Assembly: GCA_025459035.1 (NCBI GenBank)
Contig: JALORJ010000117.1
Span: forward strand, 1 to 7,458
Source: Burkholderiales bacterium
Lineage (GTDB): Bacteria; Pseudomonadota; Gammaproteobacteria; Burkholderiales; Ga0077523
Length of the DNA: 7,458 nucleotides
Reading direction: 5' to 3'
In this document: positions 1-6,009 of the stretch, in pieces
Layout of the letters: every line of letters starts with the position of its first letter
Numbering within the stretch: the stretch's first letter is position 1
The notes under the pieces: generated by a model
Database searches by the model: none
What the model was told of the DNA's origin: nothing
What the model saw: only the letters and a program-made list of their open reading frames with translations
Program-made: the position numbers and the translations under genes

Positions 1-1
1 G

Positions 2-1276
2 ACCGTGCTCGACGCGGCCGCGATCTTCTCGATCTACGCCGCGATCAACCTGGTGTGGATGCTGATCATCGGCACGGCAGGCCTGTTCTCCCTCGCCACG
101 CTCGCGGTCGTCGGCACCGCCGCCTACGGCTCGGCGTGGCTCGCGATCCAGTTCGGCCTGCCGTGGTGGGCGATGCCGGCGATCGGGGCCGGCACCGGTC
201 TGGTCGCGGGCCTCGTCATCGCCCTGCCCGCGATCCGGCTCGACGGCTTCTACTACGCGCTGCTCACGCTCGGCCTGGTCGAGCTGTGCCGGGTCTGGGT
301 GGTGCAGTCGCGCGCGCTCGGCTCGGCCACCGGCGGGCTCTACGGCGCGCCGTCGTACGTGCCCGAAGCGTTCGACGGCACGCCGACCGAACTGCAGATC
401 AAGTACTTCGCGTGTCTCGCGCTGCTGCTCGCCGCGCTGGCGCTGTACCGCGTCGTCAACGGCCAGCGCCTCGGGCGCCTGCTGCGCACCGCGCGCGAGG
501 ACGAAGCCTTCGCCGAGGCGGTCGGCATCGGCTACGACCGAGCGCGCATCCAGGTCTTCCTGATCTCGTCGGCGGCGCTCGGCGTGATCGGCGGCTTCTA
601 CGCCGCGCACTTCAAGGGCGTGTCGCCGTCGATCTTCTCGACCGACCAGCTGATGCTGATGCTGGCGATGATCGTCATCGGCGGCATCGGCACCGCCGAA
701 GGCGCGGTCGTCGGCACCTTGCTGGTGGTGCTCGCCGACAAGCTGCTGGTCGAGTGGGGCCCGTGGCGCCTCGTGCTGATCGGTGCGCTGATGCTGGCGA
801 CCGTGCTGTTCACCCGCGCCGGCCTGTTCGGCATCCGCGCGCAGTTTCGCGCGTGGCGCGACCGCATCAAGAGCGAGCGCCGCTCGGCGCGTACCGAGAA
901 GGGAGGCGAGATCGTGCCCGAGGAAGCCGCGGAGATCCGCGACAAGCAGACCATCTACTACCGGCGCCAGGACAAGCTGCTGCGCGACTACCTCAAGACG
1001 CTGATCGACGAGGCGCTGATCGCCGAGCACCGCGCGAAGCCGCTCGGCCAGCACAGCGAGGCGCTGGAGCGGGTGCTGAACTACTTCCGGCGCGCCGGCG
1101 TCGCCGACAAGTACGCGATCCAGACCATCACACCGTTCGCGGCGTGGCGCGTCGTCGCGCTGTCCGGGCGCCGCGGCGTGCCGCCGCGCCAGGTCGACGA
1201 CGTCGTCCACACGCGCCTCGACGATGCGCTGCACGCAGTGTTCCTGCGCCGCGTGAACGACCTGATGGAGTCCTGA
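2..1276 (+). CDS. LivM-type ABC permease fused in frame to a dimethylformamidase small-subunit domain (5' partial)
   Basis: Residues about 1-285 (counted from the GTG at position 5) are a polytopic inner-membrane permease of the LivM/UrtC family, which imports branched-chain amino acids, urea or short amides with a periplasmic binding protein and LivG/LivF ATPases. Hydrophobic segments, a cytoplasmic-loop pattern GRLLRTAREDEAFAEAVGI (about 157-175) and a glycine-rich stretch VIGGIGTAEGAVVGT (about 224-238) support the family. The usual S-L-G-H/Q motif after the first helix is replaced by SLATLAVVG. The frame is open to the left edge, so the N-terminus is probably missing. After a basic linker (about 277-300) the same frame continues for about 120 residues resembling the DMFase small subunit (DmfA1), including HAVFLRRV near the end. 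Family members normally stop shortly after the last helix, so this is a fusion, a read-through pair or an assembly error. Permease call strong; fusion state open. Confidence 0.88.
   Translation, partial: TVLDAAAIFSIYAAINLVWMLIIGTAGLFSLATLAVVGTAAYGSAWLAIQFGLPWWAMPAIGAGTGLVAGLVIALPAIRLDGFYYALLTLGLVELCRVWVVQSRALGSATGGLYGAPSYVPEAFDGTPTELQIKYFACLALLLAALALYRVVNGQRLGRLLRTAREDEAFAEAVGIGYDRARIQVFLISSAALGVIGGFYAAHFKGVSPSIFSTDQLMLMLAMIVIGGIGTAEGAVVGTLLVVLADKLLVEWGPWRLVLIGALMLATVLFTRAGLFGIRAQFRAWRDRIKSERRSARTEKGGEIVPEEAAEIRDKQTIYYRRQDKLLRDYLKTLIDEALIAEHRAKPLGQHSEALERVLNYFRRAGVADKYAIQTITPFAAWRVVALSGRRGVPPRQVDDVVHTRLDDALHAVFLRRVNDLMES
901..916 (+). promoter_or_regulatory. Internal ribosome binding site and GTG start at the permease/DMFase-small junction
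   Basis: The bases AAGGGAGGCGAGATCGTG (899-916) hold a GGGAGG Shine-Dalgarno core and a seven-base spacer before GTG at 914, in the permease frame. The spacing is ideal, and the site falls exactly where permease-like sequence gives way to DMFase-small-like sequence. It is at least as strong as the GGAG boxes of the two following genes. This suggests a once separate dmfA1-like gene, or one still initiated separately. A purine-rich coding stretch could resemble this by chance. Confidence 0.55.
914..1276 (+). other. DMFase small-subunit (DmfA1-like) domain, possibly independently translated
   Basis: This part of the permease frame encodes a hydrophilic domain of about 120 residues, against about 130 for the DmfA1 subunit of known N,N-dimethylformamidases. 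It has a charged Tyr/Arg-rich start (YYRRQDKLLRDYL), a central NYFRRAGVADKYAI segment, a tryptophan-containing segment (AAWRVVALSGRRG) and the terminal HAVFLRRVNDL. I recall a near-identical HAVFLRR ending and NYFR element from the Paracoccus subunit, but could not run an alignment. The gene directly downstream is the matching large subunit, in the order small then large known for dmfA1-dmfA2, and this is the strongest argument. A GTG at 914 with a good Shine-Dalgarno could yield a free subunit. Because the LivM C-terminus is cytoplasmic, a fused copy would also sit in the cytoplasm, where the large subunit acts. Confidence 0.75.
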
Positions 1277-1279
1277 GCC

Positions 1280-3598
1280 GTGGCGCGCATCAAGCTGTTC
1301 GCGTACGCCGAGCATCTGACGGTGCGGCCCGGCGACCGGCTGCGCGTGATGGTCAGTGCCGAGGGCACGACCGACGCGCACGCGCAGCTCGTGCGGCTGC
1401 TGCACGGCGACGAGGGTCCGGGCGGTCCCGGCTTCGTCGAGGAGGTCGTCGCGTCGCCGATCGACGGACCCGTCGCGGTGACGCGCCAGTACACGCAGGT
1501 CGGCAACTTCCTCGCGGTCGACGATCCGCAGCGCCATCTCGCGCCCGACGGCAGCTTCACGCTGTACGCGTACATCCGGCCGGCCATGCCCGGCCAGCGC
1601 CGCCAGTGCGTCCTGTCGCGCTGGTCGATCGACGGCACCGCCGGGTACGGCCTGGGCATCGGTCCGGACGGCCGGCTCGAGTTCTGGGTCGGCGACGGCC
1701 ACGTCGTCGACACGATCAGCGCCGAGGTGCCGCTGCTCGCGCGCTGCTGGATGTTCGTCGCCGCCACCTGGGATGCGTCGGCGAAGCGCGCGACGCTGCA
1801 CCAGTGGTCGGTGCTCAACCGCTGGAACAGCCTGCTGGGCCACGTGGTGCCGATCGACCAGGACGGCCACACGGCGATGTCGCTGCGCGTCGCGCCGGTC
1901 CATGGCGCGGACATCCCGTTCCTGATCGGCGGGGCCTCGGAGCACAACGCCGCGCGCGGTCGCTTCGTCGCGCAGTGCTTCAACGGCAAGATCGACCGCT
2001 GCGGCGTGCTCGCCGGTGCCGCAAGCCTCGATGCGCTCGCCGCGATCAAGGCCACCGGCGCACCGCCGGCGGGCGGCGTGATCGCCCACTGGGACACCAC
2101 CGCCGGCTACACCGACCGCGGCATCGGCGACACCGTCACCGACGTCGGCCCGCACGGCCTGCACGCGCAGGGCGTCAACCATCCGGTGCGCGGCATGACC
2201 GGCTGGAACTGGAACGGGCGCGACGACTGCTTCCGGCTGGCGCCGGCGCAGTACGGCGGCATCGACTTCCACGACGACGCGATGACCGACTGCCGCTGGG
2301 CGCCGACGCTCGACTTCACGCTGCCCGACGCGCTGCGCAGCGGCGTGTACGCGGTGCGGCTGCGCGCCGGCGACGGCGCCCTGGCGGCCGAGGAACATGC
2401 CGTGTTCTTCGTGCGGCCACGCACCCCGACCGGGCGGATCTGCATGCTGATGCCGACCGCGAGCTACCTCGCGTACGCGAACGAGCACCTGTCGTTCGAC
2501 GGCCCCGCCGCGCAGGTGGTCACGTCGCACACGGTCGTGCTCGCGGACGTCGACATCGAGATGTACCGCAACCCCGACTTCGGGCTGTCGACGTACGACC
2601 ATCACGCCGACGGGGCCGGCGTGTGCTGGACCGGCGCGCGCCGGCCGATCGTCAACATGCGCCCGCGCCATCGCATGCCGGCCACCGGCATCGCCTGGCA
2701 GTTCCCGGCCGACCTGTCGATCGTGTGGTGGCTCGAACATGCGGGCTACGACTACGACATCCTCACCGACGAGGATCTGCACCGCGACGGGGTCGCGGCG
2801 CTCACGCCGTACCGCATGGTGATCAACGGCACGCACGCCGAGTACTACTCGGAGCGCATGCTCGACGCGACCGAGGACTACCTCGCGAACGGCGGGCGCG
2901 TGCTGTACCTGTCCGGCAACGGCTACTACTGGGTCGTCGGCTTCCGCGACGCCGACCCGGGCGTCATGGAAGTGCGCAAGCTCGACAGCGGCTCGCGCGC
3001 CTGGCAGGCCGAACCCGGCGAGCACTACCTGACGAGCACCGGCGAGCGCAGCGGCCTGTGGCGCCAGCGCGCCCGCCCGCCGCAGAAGCTCGTCGGCACC
3101 GGCTTCACGTCCGAGGGCATGGACGAGTCGCGTCCGTACCGGCGCATGCCCGACAGCTGGCACCGCTCGGTCGCGTGGATCTTCGAGGGCGTCGACAGCG
3201 ACGTGATCGGCGACTTCGGCCTGGCCGGCGGGGGTGCCGCCGGCATCGAGATCGACCGCTACGACCTCGCGCTCGGCACGCCGCCGCACGCGCGCATCCT
3301 CGCGAGCAGCGAGGGGCACTCGGACAACTATCCGAAGGTGTCGGAGGAGATCTTCTACAACCACCCCGGCATGGGCGGCACGCAGGATCCGCAGATCCGC
3401 GCCGACATGGTGTTCTTCACCACACCGAAGCACGGCGCGGTGTTCGCGCCGAGCTCGATCGCGTGGGGTCAGGCACTGCCGTGGAACCTGGGCGACAACG
3501 ATGTCTCGAAGGTCATGAAGAACGTAGTCGATGCGTTCCTGAAGCCCGGGCCGCTGCCGGGGTCGGAATGGATCGCCGACGAGAAGCAGTGGCGCTGA
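1280..3598 (+). CDS. dmfA2: N,N-dimethylformamidase large (beta) subunit family protein
   Basis: This is a 772-residue protein, close to the roughly 760 of known DmfA2. DMFase hydrolyses N,N-dimethylformamide to dimethylamine and formate in the cytoplasm with a mononuclear iron held by two tyrosines and a glutamate. Regions seen are an N-terminal beta segment (1-85), a LamG/concanavalin-like domain (about 90-250, with SFTLYAYIR and RCWMFVAATWD), a second beta-rich stretch (about 265-380) and a Rossmann/glutamine-amidotransferase-like C-terminal domain (about 385-760). Candidate iron ligands are Tyr399 (SYLAYAN), Tyr439 (LSTYDHH) and Glu521 (GTHAEYY). Surrounding active-site residues are His519, Asn547 (SGNGYYW), Lys567 and Glu657 (GIEIDRYD). 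These match what I remember of the Paracoccus enzyme almost number for number. The GTG start has GGAG eight bases upstream (1268-1271) and begins three bases after the stop of the preceding gene, so the two are likely co-translated. The family is broader than DMF degraders, so the substrate may be another N-substituted formamide or amide. Confidence 0.9.
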   Translation: MARIKLFAYAEHLTVRPGDRLRVMVSAEGTTDAHAQLVRLLHGDEGPGGPGFVEEVVASPIDGPVAVTRQYTQVGNFLAVDDPQRHLAPDGSFTLYAYIRPAMPGQRRQCVLSRWSIDGTAGYGLGIGPDGRLEFWVGDGHVVDTISAEVPLLARCWMFVAATWDASAKRATLHQWSVLNRWNSLLGHVVPIDQDGHTAMSLRVAPVHGADIPFLIGGASEHNAARGRFVAQCFNGKIDRCGVLAGAASLDALAAIKATGAPPAGGVIAHWDTTAGYTDRGIGDTVTDVGPHGLHAQGVNHPVRGMTGWNWNGRDDCFRLAPAQYGGIDFHDDAMTDCRWAPTLDFTLPDALRSGVYAVRLRAGDGALAAEEHAVFFVRPRTPTGRICMLMPTASYLAYANEHLSFDGPAAQVVTSHTVVLADVDIEMYRNPDFGLSTYDHHADGAGVCWTGARRPIVNMRPRHRMPATGIAWQFPADLSIVWWLEHAGYDYDILTDEDLHRDGVAALTPYRMVINGTHAEYYSERMLDATEDYLANGGRVLYLSGNGYYWVVGFRDADPGVMEVRKLDSGSRAWQAEPGEHYLTSTGERSGLWRQRARPPQKLVGTGFTSEGMDESRPYRRMPDSWHRSVAWIFEGVDSDVIGDFGLAGGGAAGIEIDRYDLALGTPPHARILASSEGHSDNYPKVSEEIFYNHPGMGGTQDPQIRADMVFFTTPKHGAVFAPSSIAWGQALPWNLGDNDVSKVMKNVVDAFLKPGPLPGSEWIADEKQWR

Positions 3599-3660
3599 CA
3601 CCACTGCCCGCGCACCTGTCACGGTCCCGTCGTCCCCCTGTCCTCTCCGGAGTCCGTCCG

Positions 3661-4131
3661 ATGCGTTCCGCCCTCCTCCCCCGCTGTCTCGCCCCCGTGC
3701 TGTCGCTCGCCGCGCTGGCCTTCGCTCCGGTCGCCCACGCCGACCCGCAGACGCAGGCCGCGATCGAAGCGCAGTACGCGAAGTTCTCCGCCGCCGTCGC
3801 GGCCGGCAAGGCCGATGCAGTCGCGGCGCTGTACACGAAGGACGCGATCCTGATGCCGCCGGCGGCGCCGCCGATGGTCGGCCGCGGCGCGATCGAGAAG
3901 ACCTTCGAGGCGCTGATGGGCATGGGCATCGCCGGCGTCGCGTTCGACGTGCAGGAGGTCGAGTTGCTGGGCGACACTGCGACCGAGGTCGGCGGCTACA
4001 CCTTGACCGCGAAGGGCGGCCAGATCGCCGACCAGGGCAAGTACGTCGTGATCTGGAAGCGCGAAGGCGCCACCTGGTATCTGCACCGCGACATCTTCAA
4101 CACGAACATCGCGCCGCCCGCCGCGAAGTGA
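3661..4131 (+). CDS. Secreted DUF4440 / SnoaL-like (NTF2-fold) protein
   Basis: A 156-residue protein begins with a Sec signal peptide: MRSALLPR, a hydrophobic core to about residue 23, and a likely cleavage after AHA at 27. The mature part has the DUF4440/SnoaL-like pattern of small cone-shaped NTF2-fold proteins: an N-terminal helix (QAAIEAQYAKFSAAVAAGK), then ALYTKDAILMPPAAPP, GRGAIEKTFEALM, and a closing beta hairpin with KYVVIWKREGATWYLHRDIF. It should act in the periplasm or outside the cell. Family members bind small molecules or are enzymes of varied type, and no specific reaction can be read here. The ATG has GGAG (3649-3652) eight bases upstream. It follows the DMFase gene by 62 bp, so it may be in the same operon or have its own signal. 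Its stop overlaps the next gene's start. Confidence 0.82.
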   Translation: MRSALLPRCLAPVLSLAALAFAPVAHADPQTQAAIEAQYAKFSAAVAAGKADAVAALYTKDAILMPPAAPPMVGRGAIEKTFEALMGMGIAGVAFDVQEVELLGDTATEVGGYTLTAKGGQIADQGKYVVIWKREGATWYLHRDIFNTNIAPPAAK

Positions 4132-4721
4132 CGCCCACGGCCGCGGCCGGCTTCGCGCCGGTCCGCCTCGAGCACGCCAGCCGGCTCGTCAACCACGGTC
4201 CGACCGTGCTCGTGACGAGCGCGCACGGCGGGCGCCGCAACGTGATGGCCGCGGCGTGGTCGATGCCGGTCGAGTTCACGCCGCCGCGCATCGCGGTGGT
4301 GATCGACAAGCGCACGTTCACGCGCGAGCTGGTCATGGCGAGCGGCGCGTTCGGCATCTGCATTCCCGGCGCCGCACTGATCGACACGACCTGGGGTGTC
4401 GGCCAGGTGAGCGGGCGCGACGTCGACAAGTTCGCGCGCTGGGGGATCGACGCCGCGGCCGGTCCGGTGCTCGGGGTGCCGGTGATCGAAGCCGGCTGCG
4501 CGGCGTGGCTCGAATGTCGACGCATCGCCGAGCCGCACGCCGAGGATGCGTACGACACGTGCTTCGGTGAAGTCGTCGCGGCAGCGGCCGATCCGCGCGT
4601 CTTCAGCGACGGACGCTGGTCCTTCCGCGACGACAACGTCGAACTGCAGACGATCCACCACCTGGGCGGCGGCACGTTCGCGCGAGCGGGTGGAACGCTC
4701 ACGGCGCGACCCGTCGATTGA
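4128..4721 (+). CDS. Flavin reductase family protein (FMN-binding split barrel)
   Basis: A 197-residue cytoplasmic protein of the flavin reductase-like/DIM6-NTAB family, which binds FMN and commonly reduces flavin with NAD(P)H for partner oxygenases. The N-terminal HGPTVLVTSAHGGRRNVMAA (residues 23-42) followed by AWSMPVEFTPPRIAVVID is the typical flavin-binding start of the fold. FGICIPGAALIDT and VSGRDVDKFARWGI match the next conserved blocks, and the C-terminal LQTIHHLGGGTF is also characteristic. It starts at a GTG whose last two bases and the next A form the TGA of the DUF4440 gene (GTGA overlap). No Shine-Dalgarno is visible, so translation is probably coupled. A partner oxygenase is not present in the window. 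A link to oxidation of the amine released by the DMFase-like enzyme would be speculation. Confidence 0.87.
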   Translation: MTPTAAAGFAPVRLEHASRLVNHGPTVLVTSAHGGRRNVMAAAWSMPVEFTPPRIAVVIDKRTFTRELVMASGAFGICIPGAALIDTTWGVGQVSGRDVDKFARWGIDAAAGPVLGVPVIEAGCAAWLECRRIAEPHAEDAYDTCFGEVVAAAADPRVFSDGRWSFRDDNVELQTIHHLGGGTFARAGGTLTARPVD

Positions 4722-4724
4722 GCG

Positions 4725-4761
4725 GCGCGACGCGCCAGTCGACCCGGACGCTGCGTCGCGC
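4725..4761. terminator. Inverted repeat between convergent genes, possible bidirectional terminator
   Basis: A perfect 9-bp inverted repeat, GCGCGACGC (4725-4733) and GCGTCGCGC (4753-4761), with a 19-base loop lies in the 54-bp gap between the convergent flavin reductase and DUF4149 genes. Position and symmetry fit a terminator serving both strands. There is no T-tract on either side, so it is not a canonical intrinsic terminator. In sequence this GC-rich, short repeats arise easily by chance. Confidence 0.3.
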
Positions 4762-4775
4762 GCGGATCGAGCGGA

Positions 4776-5204
4776 TCAGGCCGTCCCCACCCGCACCACC
4801 AGCACCGCCGTCGCGACGAGCTGCGCGAAGTTGAGGATGACGCTCGCGCGATGCAGCCGGTCGAAGCGCCGCCCGGCAGCGCGGTCGCCGGCCGCCTGTG
4901 CGTCGCGCGCCCGGTTGATCGCCGGCATCAGGATCTGCCGCGCGACCACGAAGCCGGCGGCGTTCGCGAGCATCGCGATCGCGTCGATCGACGACACGCC
5001 GAACATCGCGAGCCCGGCCACCAGCGCGACCCCCGCACAAGCGAGGTAGTACCAGGGAAAGAAGCCGCGGATGAAGGCACCGGCGGTGTCGGCTGGCAGC
5101 CGGATGAAGACCGCGGGCGCGAACAGCGCCGCGAAGAAGGTCATGCCACCGAACAGCAAGGCGGCGGCGAGCAGTGCGAAGGCAGGGGCAAGGGTCGAGA
5201 GCAT
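4776..5204 (-). CDS. DUF4149 / TMEM205-like integral membrane protein
   Basis: A 142-residue protein with four predicted membrane segments at about residues 5-33, 50-71, 74-92 and 119-139. The N-terminal FGGMTFFAALFAPAVFIRLP, the GFFPWYYL motif (about 47-54) and the soluble INRARDAQAAGDRAAGRRF loop followed by DRLHRASVILNF match the DUF4149/TMEM205-like family, whose function is unknown. The ATG at 5204 gives a complete first helix, but the bases before it on the minus strand are pyrimidine-rich (CCTCCCC) with no Shine-Dalgarno. Its 3' end converges on the flavin reductase gene, and it lies 186 bp downstream of the rhodanese gene. Confidence 0.82.
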   Translation of the reverse strand: MLSTLAPAFALLAAALLFGGMTFFAALFAPAVFIRLPADTAGAFIRGFFPWYYLACAGVALVAGLAMFGVSSIDAIAMLANAAGFVVARQILMPAINRARDAQAAGDRAAGRRFDRLHRASVILNFAQLVATAVLVVRVGTA

Positions 5205-5390
5205 GGGGAGGTCGCGATGGACGGCGGGTGGGCGATCGATAGCACCCGAGGTGCTGTCGCCGCCGGCATCTCGGACCGTGGCGGCGCCGAATCGATCCCG
5301 CCCGCCAACCGCGTTCGGTGCGTGGTCACCGGACGAACGGGGCGCTCACCCCGGCGATCTGCGCCGACCGGAAATCGCGACAAGCACCGC
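5205..5390. other. Intergenic region between rhodanese and DUF4149 genes
   Basis: This 186-bp gap has no convincing gene. It contains a small perfect hairpin, AGCACC-CGA-GGTGCT (5241-5255), in what would be the leader of the DUF4149 gene. No clear promoter hexamers or terminator T-tract are visible. A plus-strand GGGGAGG (5205-5211) before an ATG at 5217 looks like a start site, but the frame it opens runs antisense through the rhodanese gene. Confidence 0.3.
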
Positions 5391-5798
5391 TCAGGGCGTC
5401 GCGAAGTCCTCGCCGACGAGTTCGAACCGTTCGTCGAGCCATCCCGTCACGCCACCGGCCATGATCTTCACCGGTCGTCCGAGCCGCGCCAGTCGGAGGG
5501 CCGCCCGCGCCGCACCGTTGCAGTGCGGGCCTGCGCAGTACACGACAAAGAGCATTTCGGGCGGCCACTCGAGCAGCTTTGCCGCCACGATCTTCGCGTG
5601 AGGCAGATTGATCGCGCCCGGCACATGACCACGAGCGAAAAGCGCCGGGGATCGCACGTCGAGGAGAACAAAGTCGGCCCCTTGCGCGAGGGCGTCGTGG
5701 ACGTCCCGGCAGTCGGTCTCGAACGTGAACTCCGCCGCGAAATGCGCTTCGGCCTCGGCCGGGGGTGCGGCCGGGATCAGCGTCACTGCACTGGTCAT
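5391..5798 (-). CDS. Single-domain rhodanese-like sulfurtransferase
   Basis: A 135-residue single rhodanese domain. Visible motifs are VLLDVRSPALFARGHVPGAI (residues 44-63, the conserved D-V-R-x-P and G-H-x-x-G-A signature), VVYCAGPHCNGAAR (85-98) with the probable catalytic Cys88 and a second Cys93, and MAGGVTGW (113-120). The CxGPxCNGA loop marks a recognised rhodanese subfamily rather than the usual CxxGxR active loop. The role is probably transfer of sulfane sulfur or redox handling; no specific acceptor is evident. I chose the ATG at 5798. The frame is open further upstream to an ATG at 5972, but the extra 58 residues are low in GC3 and do not resemble rhodanese sequence. No strong Shine-Dalgarno is seen. 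Confidence 0.85.
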   Translation of the reverse strand: MTSAVTLIPAAPPAEAEAHFAAEFTFETDCRDVHDALAQGADFVLLDVRSPALFARGHVPGAINLPHAKIVAAKLLEWPPEMLFVVYCAGPHCNGAARAALRLARLGRPVKIMAGGVTGWLDERFELVGEDFATP

Positions 5799-6009
5799 GG
5801 GGTCGGGTCCGGAAATCACGACATCACGAGCGTAACCACGTGCACGCTCGCGCTCGGCTGGAATGTCGAGACCGGAACCGCCAGCGCGCGGTACAGATCG
5901 GCGATCGGTCTGCGTGCACAGCGATACGCATGGCCCCGGACCGCGACATTCGGGGGGAAGTGCAGCAGCCATGACCGCTGTACCGTCTCGCGCACCGGGT
6001 GACGTCCGA
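5799..6009. other. Intergenic region between dsdA and the rhodanese gene
   Basis: A 211-bp gap with visibly less GC bias than its neighbours in any frame. It probably holds the promoter of the rhodanese gene, but I could not identify credible -35/-10 hexamers. A minus-strand frame ending at 5816 stays open through it, ending VHVVTLVMS, but it has no start within the gap and poor GC3, so I do not call it a gene. No RNA gene was recognised. Confidence 0.3.

Noticed and set aside
1081..2100. A 339-codon minus-strand frame opposite the permease and DMFase genes.
   Set aside because: Ser/Thr/Arg-rich antisense translation with no family features; the opposite strand carries clearly conserved proteins.
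55..3660. A plus-strand frame open for about 4 kb, ending in the DUF4440 gene, which could look like a giant 1358-residue protein.
   Set aside because: Up to 3660 the translation is Arg/Pro/Ala-rich shadow sequence in another frame over the permease and DMFase genes. GC-rich DNA lacks stop codons by chance. Only 3661-4131 is real, with its own signal peptide and Shine-Dalgarno.
5241..5255. A small hairpin, AGCACC-CGA-GGTGCT, considered as an operator or attenuator.
   Set aside because: Six-bp arms with a three-base loop, no T-tract and no second copy; too short to call a regulatory site.
5799..5972. A 58-residue N-terminal extension of the rhodanese from an ATG at 5972.
   Set aside because: The extension has many A/T third positions, no signal peptide and no rhodanese similarity. 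The ATG at 5798 gives a normal single-domain length.
4851..6002. A 383-codon plus-strand frame antisense to the DUF4149 and rhodanese genes, including an ATG at 5217 with an SD-like GGGGAGG.
   Set aside because: Its composition is charged and repetitive with no recognisable family, and it overlaps two well-supported minus-strand genes.
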